DNA of 33,455 bases from UBA6136 sp964344495 (lineage in GTDB: Bacteria > Pseudomonadota > Gammaproteobacteria > Methylococcales > Methylococcaceae), in contig CAYFNI010000009.1 in assembly GCA_964344495.1 (NCBI GenBank), positions 1 to 33,455 on the forward strand. Reading direction: 5' to 3'. Position numbers and translations under genes: made by a program. This document shows, in pieces, positions 24,685 through 32,811 of the stretch. The first letter of the stretch is position 1. The number at the start of each line of letters is the position of its first letter. The notes beneath the pieces were generated by a model. It was not told the origin of the DNA. It worked only from the letters and a program-made list of their open reading frames with translations, and did not search any database.

Positions 24685-25488
24685 TCAGATCAATGCCTGC
24701 CACAGCAGCTTGCCGCCGCCCAGCGCGATCATCAGCGCGAGCAGCCGCCGCAGCCAGTGGGTTGGCCAGCGATGCGCCAGCGCGGCGCCGACGGGGGCCA
24801 GCAGGACACTGGCGAGGCTGATGCCGATCAGGGCCGGCAGGTACACGAAGCCAATGCTGTCAGCCGGCCGGGCGGCCACCTGCCAGCCCAACGCCACATA
24901 GGTGGCGCTGCCGACCAGCGCGATCGGCAGGCCGCAGGCCGATGAGATGGCGACGGCGTTACGAATCGGATAGCCGTGCCGGATCAGGAACGGTACGCTC
25001 AGGGTGCCGCCGCCAATGCCGAACAAGGCCGACAGGGCGCCAATGACGGCGCCGGCCAGACCGAAATGGCGCTGACCGGTCGTCTGAAGCGTCTCTGGAG
25101 CCTGATCCTGTTGCATCAGCAGACGCAGGGCGACGTACAACAAGAAGGCCGCAAACACCAGCCTGAACCAGCGGCTGGGTAGCAGGTCGGCAATGATCGA
25201 ACCCAGCGCCGACCCCAGCATGATGCCGGGCAATAGCAGCCAGACCACGGGCCACAGGACGGCCCCACGCCGGTGGTGCGCCCAGGCGGCGGAAATTGAG
25301 GTAATGATGATGGTCGCCAGCGAGGTGGCCACTGCCATGACCATCAACAGATGGTCAGCGAAGCCCAGAGCGGCGAAATGCCAGACCAGAAACGGCACGA
25401 TCACAATGCCGCCGCCGATACCGACCAGGCCGGACAGCAGGCCGGCGAGGCAGCCGAAGCCAAGGTAGAGCAGCAGAGGTTCGGTCAT
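24685..25488 (-). CDS. TauE/SafE-family anion permease
   Basis: The ATG at 25488 gives 267 aa; a GTG at 25533 is an alternative that only adds 15 polar residues. About eight membrane helices are arranged as two repeats, each with the family motif: GLVGIGGGIVIVPFLV in the first and ALFGIGGGTLSVPFLI in the second. The family exports sulfite, sulfonates or other organic anions across the inner membrane; the substrate is not evident. Confidence 0.88.
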   Translation of the reverse strand: MTEPLLLYLGFGCLAGLLSGLVGIGGGIVIVPFLVWHFAALGFADHLLMVMAVATSLATIIITSISAAWAHHRRGAVLWPVVWLLLPGIMLGSALGSIIADLLPSRWFRLVFAAFLLYVALRLLMQQDQAPETLQTTGQRHFGLAGAVIGALSALFGIGGGTLSVPFLIRHGYPIRNAVAISSACGLPIALVGSATYVALGWQVAARPADSIGFVYLPALIGISLASVLLAPVGAALAHRWPTHWLRRLLALMIALGGGKLLWQALI

Positions 25489-25522
25489 GATGTCATCGGC
25501 AGCTGCGATGGGCCGGTCGGCC

Positions 25523-25546
25523 GTCGCATTCACGTTAAAATGCGAC
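25523..25546. repeat. Inverted repeat between the TauE-type gene and cca
   Basis: GTCGCATT (25523-25530) and AATGCGAC (25539-25546) are perfect 8-base arms around an 8-base centre. The repeat ends 31 bases before cca and lies just upstream of the TauE-type start. It could be an operator acting on both divergent genes or an RNA hairpin. Confidence 0.45.
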
Positions 25547-25577
25547 CCATGCTAGCAGTAACTCGCCTGAGGATGCC

Positions 25578-26807
25578 ATGAAAACCTATCTGGTCGGCGG
25601 TGCCGTGCGTGACCGGCTGCTGGAGCGCCCGGTCAAGGAGCGCGACTGGGTAGTGGTCGGAGAATCACCCGAGGCCATGCTGGCACGTGGCTTCAAGCCA
25701 GTCGGCAAGGATTTTCCGGTGTTTCTGCACCCCGAGACTCGCGAGGAATATGCGCTGGCCCGCACCGAACGCAAGACCGCGCCGGGGTATCACGGGTTCA
25801 CCGTGCAAGCGTCGCCGGATGTGACGCTGGAACAGGATCTGCTCCGCCGCGATCTGACCATCAACGCCATGGCCGAAGATGCCGAGGGCCATCTGGTCGA
25901 TCCCTATGGGGGGCTGCGCGACCTGGAGGCTCGCTGTTTGCGCCATGTTTCGCCGGCCTTCAGCGAGGATCCGGTGCGCATCCTGCGGCTGGCGCGGTTT
26001 GCAGCCCGCTTTGCGCCGCTGGGCTTCACGGTGGCGGACGAGACCCTGGCGCTGATGCAGGCCATGGTGCGCGCAGGTGAAGTGGATGCCCTGGTGCCGG
26101 AGCGGGTGTTTGCCGAGTGTGCGAAGGCGCTGGACGAGGATCGGCCGAGCGTGTTTTTCACGGTGCTGCGGGCCTGCGGTGCGCTGGAGCGGTTATTTCC
26201 CGAGGTCGAGGCGCTGTTCGGTGTGCCCCAGCCGGCGATGCACCATCCGGAAATCGATACCGGGATTCATGCATTGATGGTGCTGGATCAGGCGGCGCGA
26301 CTGTCGCCCGATCCGGTGGTGAGGTTCGCCGCGCTGACGCATGACTTGGGCAAGGCGCTGACCGATCCGGCCCGCTGGCCGCGGCATCGGGGCCACGAGA
26401 AGCTCGGCTTGCCGGCACTGGCGGGTGTGTGCGAGCGTTTGCGGGTGCCGAATGCCTACCGCAAGCTGGCGGAAAAGGTGATGCGCTACCACGGTCATGC
26501 CCATCGGGCGCTGTCGCTGCGTCCCGGCACGCTGGTTGACCTGCTGCAACGGCTGGATGCGCTGCGGCAGCCGGAGGCGCTGGCGCCCTTCCTGCTGGCC
26601 TGCGAAGCAGATGCCCGGGGCCGCGCCGGCTTCGAGGAGCGGGCCTATCCGCAGGCCGACTGGTTGCGCAGCGCGCAACAGGCGGCCCTGTCTGTGTCGG
26701 TGCAGCCCTTGCTGGCGCAGGGGATTCAGGGCGAAGCGCTGGGCCGGGCCTTGCGGCGCGAGCGGATAGACCGGGTCAGGCAGGCGCGACAGGCGCTCGC
26801 TGACTGA
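25578..26807 (+). CDS. cca: CCA-adding enzyme (tRNA nucleotidyltransferase, with HD domain)
   Basis: 409 aa, close to the 412 aa of E. coli Cca, with GAGG upstream of the ATG. The class II nucleotidyltransferase head starts at the N-terminus (YLVGGAVRDRLL) with the acidic pair in KERDWVVVG. RRDLTINAMA and EDPVRILRLARFAARF follow. A C-terminal HD phosphohydrolase motif (LTHDLGKALT, with HRGHEKLG) marks the gammaproteobacterial type. It builds or repairs the 3' CCA end of tRNAs. Confidence 0.96.
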   Translation: MKTYLVGGAVRDRLLERPVKERDWVVVGESPEAMLARGFKPVGKDFPVFLHPETREEYALARTERKTAPGYHGFTVQASPDVTLEQDLLRRDLTINAMAEDAEGHLVDPYGGLRDLEARCLRHVSPAFSEDPVRILRLARFAARFAPLGFTVADETLALMQAMVRAGEVDALVPERVFAECAKALDEDRPSVFFTVLRACGALERLFPEVEALFGVPQPAMHHPEIDTGIHALMVLDQAARLSPDPVVRFAALTHDLGKALTDPARWPRHRGHEKLGLPALAGVCERLRVPNAYRKLAEKVMRYHGHAHRALSLRPGTLVDLLQRLDALRQPEALAPFLLACEADARGRAGFEERAYPQADWLRSAQQAALSVSVQPLLAQGIQGEALGRALRRERIDRVRQARQALAD

Positions 26808-26813
26808 GGGCGC

Positions 26814-27707
26814 TCAGGCGCGGGTCAGTGTGACCTCGGCTTCCCGGTATTTTTCTGCCGTCTTGCGGATCACGTCCGGCGGCAGATGGGGGGCGGGCGG
26901 TTGCTTGTTCCAGGTCAGGCTTTCGAGATAATCCCGCACGAACTGCTTGTCGAAGCTGGGCGGGCTGATGCCGACGCGGTATTGTTCCACCGGCCAGAAG
27001 CGCGAGGAGTCGGGCGTCAGCACTTCGTCAATGAGGTGCAGGGTGCCGTTGGCATCCAGGCCGAATTCGAACTTGGTATCGGCGATGATGATGCCACGCT
27101 GGAGCGCAAACGCGGCCGCCTCAGTGTAGAGTGCGAGGCTGACGGCACGAACCTGTTCAGCCCGCTCGCGTCCCAGCAGCTCGACCGTACGCTCGAAGTT
27201 GATGTTTTCGTCGTGTTCGCCGAGTTCAGCCTTGGTCGAGGGCGTGAACAGAGCCTCCGGCAACCGTTCGGCCTGCTGCAGCCCGGCCGGCAGCGCGATC
27301 CCGCACACCGCGCCGGTGGCTAGGTATTCCTTCCAGCCGGAGCCGATCAGGTAGCCGAGCACCACGGCTTCAACCGGCAGCGGTTGCAGTTTCTTGACGA
27401 CGATGGCCCGACCCTCCAGCGGGGCGCGCTCGACGGGATCCGGGATGACCTCGCTCAACGCCCGTCCGGTCAGCTGGTTGGGTATCTGATGCCCGAGTTT
27501 GCCGAACCAGAAATTGGACACCGAGGTGAGCACCCGCCCCTTGCCCGGAATCGGGTCGGGCAGGATGCAATCGAAGGCGGAAATGCGATCGGTGGTAACG
27601 ATCAGCATGTGCTCGGCATCGATATCGTAGATGTCCCGAACCTTGCCTCTCGCCCGCAGGGTGAGGGAGCGCAGGTCGCTTTGGTGCAGGGTGTCGAGTG
27701 CGTTCAT
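26814..27707 (-). CDS. purC: SAICAR synthetase (phosphoribosylaminoimidazole-succinocarboxamide synthase)
   Basis: The ATG at 27707 gives 297 aa, typical of the longer (non-E. coli) bacterial and yeast-like form; the upstream TTG at 27734 is less likely. GKVRDIYDI, TDRISAFDCILPDPIPGKG, GYLIGSGWKEY, TPSTKAELGEHDENI and ADTKFEFGLD are family signatures for ATP and substrate binding. It joins aspartate to CAIR in purine synthesis. It is convergent with cca (stops 6 bases apart) and divergent from djlA. Confidence 0.95.
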   Translation of the reverse strand: MNALDTLHQSDLRSLTLRARGKVRDIYDIDAEHMLIVTTDRISAFDCILPDPIPGKGRVLTSVSNFWFGKLGHQIPNQLTGRALSEVIPDPVERAPLEGRAIVVKKLQPLPVEAVVLGYLIGSGWKEYLATGAVCGIALPAGLQQAERLPEALFTPSTKAELGEHDENINFERTVELLGRERAEQVRAVSLALYTEAAAFALQRGIIIADTKFEFGLDANGTLHLIDEVLTPDSSRFWPVEQYRVGISPPSFDKQFVRDYLESLTWNKQPPAPHLPPDVIRKTAEKYREAEVTLTRA

Positions 27708-27784
27708 GGCATGGGCTTTATGAAAAACAAGCAATCATGTAAGTTTCAGGACGCTATGGCAACCCTACTCCCATCCCTTTCATC

Positions 27785-28654
27785 ATGAGCTGGCTCGGCA
27801 AAGTTATCGGCGGTGCATTTGGCTTCGTGGTGGGCGGACCGATCGGCGCCGCGCTGGGCGCCGCGCTGGGGCACCAGTTCGATCAGGGGGCGATGGATTT
27901 CAAGCTGGACGGTGCCGGTTTCGCCGGGGCCCATGATCAGCGTGTGCAGATGGCATTTTTTGGCGCCAGCTTTCAGGTCATGGGCCATGTCGCCAAGCTG
28001 GACGGGCGGGTGTCCGAAGCGGAGATCGAAACTGCCCGGACCATCATGGACCGAATGCGATTGAGCGAAGCGCTGCGCAAGTCGGCCATGCATCTGTTCA
28101 ATGACGGCAAGCGCGAGTCCTTTCCGCTCGATCAGGTGCTGGATCAGTTTTACCAGACCTGTGGCGACCATGCCCCGCTGCTGCGACTGTTCGTCAGTCT
28201 GCAGTTGGAGGTGGCGCTGGCTGATGGCCGTCTGCAGCCGGTCGAGGAACAGACGCTGTTGCACCTGTGCGACCGGCTGGATTTTTCCCGCTATGAGTTT
28301 TTCGGCATCAAGACCCGGCTCGAAACCGAACGGCGACTGGCTGGTTTCTATGACCGGCCGCCGCGCGATTCCGCCTACCAACAACGGCAGGAACGCCGCC
28401 AGCAACAGTGGCAGCGCCATGAGCCACCGCGTCCACGCGAGACCCCGCTGGTCGAGGCGTATGGTCTGCTGGGCCTGACGCCGGCGGCGTCCGACAGCGA
28501 GATCAAGCGCGCCTATCGGCGGCGGATCAGCCAGCATCACCCTGACAAGCTGGCCGCGCAGGGGGTATCACCGGCGCGCATGCAGCAGGCCACCGAGCAA
28601 ACCCAGAAAATACAGAAAGCGTACGACGCGATCTGCAAAGTCAGAAACCTCTAG
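27785..28654 (+). CDS. djlA: DjlA-like membrane-anchored J-domain co-chaperone
   Basis: 289 aa. The N-terminal helix with glycine pairs (VIGGAFGFVVGGPIGAALGAALGH, about 7-30) is the DjlA membrane anchor. A TerB-like helical domain follows (about 50-165), then a Gln/Arg-rich linker. The C-terminal J domain (about 222-289) has the HPD tripeptide in SQHHPDKLA. DjlA stimulates DnaK at the inner membrane and in E. coli affects Rcs envelope signalling. The gene runs into yajQ with 10 bases between them. Confidence 0.92.
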   Translation: MSWLGKVIGGAFGFVVGGPIGAALGAALGHQFDQGAMDFKLDGAGFAGAHDQRVQMAFFGASFQVMGHVAKLDGRVSEAEIETARTIMDRMRLSEALRKSAMHLFNDGKRESFPLDQVLDQFYQTCGDHAPLLRLFVSLQLEVALADGRLQPVEEQTLLHLCDRLDFSRYEFFGIKTRLETERRLAGFYDRPPRDSAYQQRQERRQQQWQRHEPPRPRETPLVEAYGLLGLTPAASDSEIKRAYRRRISQHHPDKLAAQGVSPARMQQATEQTQKIQKAYDAICKVRNL

Positions 28655-28664
28655 GAGATAGCCC

Positions 28665-29147
28665 ATGCCCTCTTTCGACATCGTGTCCGAAGTCGATCTG
28701 CACGAAGTGGCGAATGCCGTGGATCAGTCCAACCGTGAAGTCGGAACCCGGTTCGACTTCAAAGGCTCCGGCGCCCAGTATGAACTGAAGGACGCGGTCG
28801 TTACGCTGACCGCCGAGAACGAATTCCAGCTCCAGCAGATGCGCGACATTCTCCAGCCCCGATTGGCCAAGCGCGGCGTAGACCTGCTCTGCATCAAGGT
28901 GGATCCGCCCCAGGGCGCGGGCCGTCAGGCCCGGCAGACCATCACCCTGCGCCAGGGGATCGAGACGCCGTTGGCCAAGCAGATCATCAAGCTGCTGAAG
29001 GACAGCAAGATGAAGGTGCAGGCGTCAATTCAGGGCGAGCAGGTGCGGGTATCTGGCAAGAAACGCGATGATCTGCAGGAGGCGATTGCGCTGTTGCGCC
29101 AATCTGATCTGGACCTGCCGTTGCAGTTCACCAATTTCCGCGATTGA
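28665..29147 (+). CDS. yajQ: YajQ-family nucleotide-binding protein
   Basis: 160 aa, full length. The start PSFDIVSEVDLHEVANAVDQ, the NREVGTRFDFKGS segment and the C-terminal DLDLPLQFTNFRD are all diagnostic of YajQ (UPF0234). The family binds nucleic acid or nucleotides, and in some bacteria cyclic di-GMP. A GGAGATAG ribosome-binding site precedes it. It is probably co-transcribed with djlA. Confidence 0.95.
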   Translation: MPSFDIVSEVDLHEVANAVDQSNREVGTRFDFKGSGAQYELKDAVVTLTAENEFQLQQMRDILQPRLAKRGVDLLCIKVDPPQGAGRQARQTITLRQGIETPLAKQIIKLLKDSKMKVQASIQGEQVRVSGKKRDDLQEAIALLRQSDLDLPLQFTNFRD

Positions 29148-29165
29148 CGTGGCTCAGTCGCGGAA
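29136..29165. terminator. Hairpin shared by the ends of yajQ and rsmE
   Basis: TTCCGCGA at 29136-29143 pairs with TCGCGGAA at 29158-29165, and four inner pairs (one G-T) extend the stem to 12 bp around a 6-base loop (29148-29153). Both convergent genes end inside it, and their two stop codons lie in opposite arms and pair with each other. No T tract follows on either strand, so it may act as a bidirectional terminator or a 3'-end stabiliser. Confidence 0.55.
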
Positions 29166-29885
29166 GTCGCCCCACAGCGTCTGGGCTGCCGCCAGGGCAG
29201 CCAGAACGGCGGTTTCGGTGCGCAGAATACGCGGGCCAAGCCGAACCGGGGTGAATCCCGCCTGACGGGCCGCGTTGCGTTCCCGCTCGGAGAATCCGCC
29301 CTCGGGGCCGGACAGCAGCGTCAGCTGACCCGCCGGTGCCGGTACCTGTTGCAGACGGGCCGAGGCATCGGGATCCAGAAACAGTCGCAGTCCGGTCGGC
29401 GTGTCGAGCCAGTCGTCCAGCCGGGCGGGTTCGTCCAGCCGCGGCAGGCGGTTGCGTCCACATTGTTCACAAGCGCTGCGGACGATTTTCTGCCAATGCT
29501 GGTGGCGGGTGCCTTTCTTGTCGTCGTCGAGACGCACCACGCAGTGTTCGGTGAACAGCGGTGTGATGCGACTGACGCCCAACTCTACGGCTTTCTGGAT
29601 GGCGTAATCCATGCGTTCGCCGCGCGAGATGCCAAGGCCGAGATGGGTCAGGAGCGGCGATTCCGCCTCGCGTTCGCGCCGGCGGCCGATGGCCAGCCAC
29701 ACGCCTTCGCGGCACGCGGTATCGACCCGTGCGGCAAACTCACCGCCGTGGCCGTTGAAGACCGTCAGTTCAAACCCTTTTTTCAGCCGCAGCACCGTCC
29801 TCAGGTAATGTGCGCTGTCCTCGTCCAGCTGCAGGGTTTCGCCCTCGTTCAGAGGCAAGGGCAACCATAAGCGAGCGATGCGCAT
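29154..29885 (-). CDS. rsmE: 16S rRNA (uracil1498-N3)-methyltransferase
   Basis: 243 aa, full length. An N-terminal PUA-like domain (DEDSAHYLRTVLRLKKG, FNGHGGEF) is followed by the SPOUT fold. The knot motifs are LLSGPEGGFSERERNAARQAGF and VRLGPRILRTETAVLAAL, and the catalytic-region motif is VELGVSRITPLFTEH. It methylates U1498 in 16S rRNA. Its ATG is separated by one base from the bioA stop, so it is translated from the bioA message, a pairing also seen in other gammaproteobacteria. Confidence 0.95.
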   Translation of the reverse strand: MRIARLWLPLPLNEGETLQLDEDSAHYLRTVLRLKKGFELTVFNGHGGEFAARVDTACREGVWLAIGRRREREAESPLLTHLGLGISRGERMDYAIQKAVELGVSRITPLFTEHCVVRLDDDKKGTRHQHWQKIVRSACEQCGRNRLPRLDEPARLDDWLDTPTGLRLFLDPDASARLQQVPAPAGQLTLLSGPEGGFSERERNAARQAGFTPVRLGPRILRTETAVLAALAAAQTLWGDFRD

Positions 29886-29886
29886 G

Positions 29887-31236
29887 TCAGCTCCGGGTGG
29901 CGATGTCGATGCCTTCGGCGGCCACTTGGGTCATCAGGTCGATCTCCTCGGGCGTGATGACGTACGGCGGCATGAAGTAGATGACGTTGCCCAGCGGACG
30001 CAACAGAACGCCGCGGCCAAGGGCGTGCCGATAGACACGCAGGCCGCGCCGCTCCTGCCAGGGATAGGGTGCGCGGGTCGTCTTGTCGCGAACCAGTTCG
30101 ATGGCGAGGATCATGCCGGTCTGGCGCACATCGGCGACGTGCGGGTGATCGGCCAGCACCGCTGTGGCGCTGGCCATGCGACTGGCCAGCGTCCGGTTGC
30201 GGGTCAGGGTGTGCTCGCGCTCGAACAGGTCAAGGCTGGCCAGTGCAGCCCGGCAGGCCAGCGCGTTGCCGGTGTAACTGTGCGAGTGCAGAAAGGCGCG
30301 CTGGTTGACATATTCGTCGTAGAAGGCGGCGTAGAGATCGTCGGTTGTCAGGACGCAGGACAGCGGCAGGTAGCCGCCGGTCAGGCCCTTGGAGAGGCAC
30401 ATGAAATCCGGCCGTATCGGCCCCTGCTCGCAGGCGAACAGTGTGCCGGTCCGGCCAAAGCCGACGGCAATTTCGTCGGCGATCAGGTGCACGCCATGAC
30501 GGTCGCAGGCAGCACGGAGCAGTTCAAGGTAGACCGGATCGTACATGCGCATGCCGCCAGCGCATTGCACCAGGGGCTCGATGATGACGGCGGCCGTTTC
30601 GTGGGCATGACGAGCCAGTGCCGTTTCCATGGCGCTGAACCGGTGGCGGGCATGCTCGGCGGCGCTGACGCCCGGTTCGCGGTCATAGCTGTCAGGGCTC
30701 GGAACGGTGATGGGCGTCATCAGCAGCGGCGCATAGGTTTCCTTGTACAGGCCGACATCGCCGACCGCCAGTGCACCCAGCGTTTCGCCGTGGTAGCTGT
30801 TGCTGAGGGTGATGAAACGGGTTTTGCCGCTGTGTCCGAGGTTGCGCCAGGCGTGGTAGCTCATCTTGAGCGCGACTTCCACCGCCGAGGAGCCGTTGTC
30901 GGCGTAGAAGCAACGCGTGAGTCCCGCCGGCGCCAAAGCGGTGAGGCGTTCGGCCAGTTCAATCGCAGGTCGGTGGGTAAAGCCGGCCAGGATGACGTGT
31001 TCCAGTGTGTCGAGCTGGTCTTTCAGCGCCGCATTGATGTAGGGGTGCGCATGGCCGAACAGGTTGACCCACCAGGAGCTGATGGCATCCAGATAACGGC
31101 GGCCGTCATAGTCTTCCAGCCACACCCCCTGCGCGCGCCGGATGGGGATCATCGGCAGCGATTCGTGATCCTTCATCTGGGTACATGGATGCCAGAGGAC
31201 GGCGAGATCGCGGGCGGACCAGTCAGGCAGGGACAT
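29887..31236 (-). CDS. bioA: Adenosylmethionine-8-amino-7-oxononanoate aminotransferase
   Basis: 449 aa. It is a class III PLP aminotransferase with WHPCTQMKDHES at the N-terminus, SSWWVNLFGHAHP, DNGSSAVEVALKM, NSYHGETLGALAVGD, the DEIAVGFGRTG PLP-binding segment and the PLP lysine in MCLSKGLTGGYLPLS. The tryptophan pair and the HPCTQ start are specific for BioA among relatives. It uses SAM as amino donor to make 7,8-diaminopelargonate in biotin synthesis. Other bio genes are not in the window. Confidence 0.95.
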   Translation of the reverse strand: MSLPDWSARDLAVLWHPCTQMKDHESLPMIPIRRAQGVWLEDYDGRRYLDAISSWWVNLFGHAHPYINAALKDQLDTLEHVILAGFTHRPAIELAERLTALAPAGLTRCFYADNGSSAVEVALKMSYHAWRNLGHSGKTRFITLSNSYHGETLGALAVGDVGLYKETYAPLLMTPITVPSPDSYDREPGVSAAEHARHRFSAMETALARHAHETAAVIIEPLVQCAGGMRMYDPVYLELLRAACDRHGVHLIADEIAVGFGRTGTLFACEQGPIRPDFMCLSKGLTGGYLPLSCVLTTDDLYAAFYDEYVNQRAFLHSHSYTGNALACRAALASLDLFEREHTLTRNRTLASRMASATAVLADHPHVADVRQTGMILAIELVRDKTTRAPYPWQERRGLRVYRHALGRGVLLRPLGNVIYFMPPYVITPEEIDLMTQVAAEGIDIATRS

Positions 31237-31277
31237 GCTCGGTGGGGAATGGGTCGGGTGATGTGGGCGGCCGGGCC

Positions 31278-31736
31278 TCAGGCAGGAATCCGGATTTTCT
31301 GGCCGACAAAGATCGTGTTGGGATCTTTGATCACTTCACGGTTGGCTTCGAAAATTTTGGGGTACTGGGCGCCATCGCCGTAAAACTGCCGGGCAATGTG
31401 CGACAGGGTATCGCCCGGCCGGATCTCGTAGTAGCGGATGGTTGCCGAGCCGCCCAGTTCCTGCGGGGCATGACTGGCGATTTCGGCGACACCGATGTTG
31501 CTGATGACGCGGCCCACACCCTGAATATTGCCGGCCAGAAGAATCGCCTTTTCCACGCTCTCCCAGGTTTGGGCGCTGCCGCCGAGGGTGACGAACCCGT
31601 TTTCATAGCTGACGGTCAGTCCGACGATGCCGGGGTTGTCAGCCAGCAGGTGCGTCCTGATTTTTTCGGCGGCTTTCTCATCGCCGCGACTGAACAGATG
31701 ATGGCCAATCTCCATGACGAAATCGAGCAAGCCCAT
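31278..31736 (-). CDS. kbp: BON-LysM protein, Kbp/YgaU-like
   Basis: The ATG at 31736 has GAGGAG eight bases upstream and gives 152 aa, like the 149 aa of E. coli Kbp. Residues about 25-90 form a BON domain (IVGLTVSYENGFVTLGG, GNIQGVGRVISNIGV). Residues about 102-151 form a LysM domain (YYEIRPGDTLSHIARQFYG, KIFEANREVIKDPNTIFVGQ). It lacks a signal peptide. E. coli Kbp is a cytoplasmic potassium-binding protein, so binding of K+ is a reasonable guess. Confidence 0.88.
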   Translation of the reverse strand: MGLLDFVMEIGHHLFSRGDEKAAEKIRTHLLADNPGIVGLTVSYENGFVTLGGSAQTWESVEKAILLAGNIQGVGRVISNIGVAEIASHAPQELGGSATIRYYEIRPGDTLSHIARQFYGDGAQYPKIFEANREVIKDPNTIFVGQKIRIPA

Positions 31737-31857
31737 GGTGGTGTCTCCTCGCCAGCGTGAATGAGGATGAACATGCCGGTCACGGTCCGCAACGGATGTT
31801 CGCGCCGCCCCTCGCGGGCCGTAAAGCCGACACGGGGTGATCAAGGTACCACACGTC

Positions 31858-32718
31858 TCAGCCGGGGTGTTCCAGTCCCAGATGGCTCCAGATGCCGAGC
31901 ACGGCATCGGCCTGATTCAGGGTGTAGAAATGCAGTCCGGGCGCACCCTGCTCCAGCAGACGCTGGCAGAGGTCGGAGATGACCTCAAGGCCGAAGGCGC
32001 GAATCGAGGCGCGGTCATCACCGAACCCCTCAAGCCGCTTCCGCATCCAGCGGGGAATGTCGGCACCGCACATGTCCGAGAAACGGGAGATCTGGGTGTA
32101 ATTGGTAATCGGCATGATGCCAGGCACGATCGGAATGTCGATACCGCGTTTTTCGCAGTCGTCGATGAAGCGGAAATAGGCTTCAGCGTTGAAGAAGTAT
32201 TGGGTAATGGCGCTGTTGGCGCCGGCATCCACCTTGCGCTTGAAATTCGCAAGGTCGGTCTCGAGGTTGGGTGCCTGCGGGTGCATTTCCGGGTAAGCGG
32301 CAACCTCGATCTGGAAATGATCGCCGGTTTCTGCCCGGATGAAGGCCACCAGTTCATTGGCATAGCGAAATTCGCCGGCGGACAGCATGCCGGATGGCAT
32401 GTCGCCGCGCAGCGCGACCAGGTGGCGGATGCCCTGGCCCTTGTAGGCCAGCAGCACCTCGCGGATGTTGTCGCGGGTCGAGGCGATGCAGGAGATGTGC
32501 GGCGCGGCCTCGAGGCCCAGCGACTGTTGCAGCGTGCAGACGGTCTCGAAGGTTTTTTCGCGCGTCGAGCCGGCTGCGCCGAAGGTGACCGAGCAGAAGC
32601 GCGGCTTCAGCGGCGCCAGTCGGGCGAGCGTGCGGTGAAGGGATTCTTCCGCCTCGGGGGTTCGCGGTGGAAAGAACTCCATGCTGAAAATGCGGGGGTG
32701 TTTGCGTTGGGATTCCAT
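31858..32718 (-). CDS. metF: 5,10-methylenetetrahydrofolate reductase
   Basis: 286 aa. The start RIFSMEFFPPRTPEAEE carries the catalytic Glu. SVTFGAAGSTREKT, ALRGDMPSG, VAAYPEMHP, ITQYFFNAEAYFRF and PGIMPITNYTQISRFSDMCGADIP are family signatures for FAD and folate binding. It makes 5-methyl-THF for methionine synthesis. Together with ahcY just upstream it serves the activated-methyl cycle. The two are co-oriented with 93 bases between them. Confidence 0.97.
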   Translation of the reverse strand: MESQRKHPRIFSMEFFPPRTPEAEESLHRTLARLAPLKPRFCSVTFGAAGSTREKTFETVCTLQQSLGLEAAPHISCIASTRDNIREVLLAYKGQGIRHLVALRGDMPSGMLSAGEFRYANELVAFIRAETGDHFQIEVAAYPEMHPQAPNLETDLANFKRKVDAGANSAITQYFFNAEAYFRFIDDCEKRGIDIPIVPGIMPITNYTQISRFSDMCGADIPRWMRKRLEGFGDDRASIRAFGLEVISDLCQRLLEQGAPGLHFYTLNQADAVLGIWSHLGLEHPG

Positions 32719-32740
32719 GGCAGTCCAGAGGAAGCAGGGG

Positions 32741-32766
32741 GGCGGACGGGCCGCTGCCCGTCCGCC
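32741..32766. repeat. Strong hairpin between ahcY and metF
   Basis: GGCGGACGGG (32741-32750) and CCCGTCCGCC (32757-32766) form a perfect 10-bp GC-rich stem with a 6-base loop. In the minus-strand message it lies between the ahcY stop and the metF start and is followed by a C-rich, not T-rich, run. A smaller hairpin (GGGCGC/GCGCCC) precedes it. It may tune read-through or mRNA stability; no known riboswitch was recognised. Confidence 0.5.
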
Positions 32767-32811
32767 GGTTGAGCATACGTGTCGGGCGCCGCCCGGCAGC
32801 GCCCGCAGCCA

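Noticed and set aside
29878..31383. A 501-codon open frame on the plus strand opposite bioA and the rsmE start
   Set aside because: It mirrors two well-supported genes; its translation has no recognisable domain and is a by-product of GC-rich codon use.
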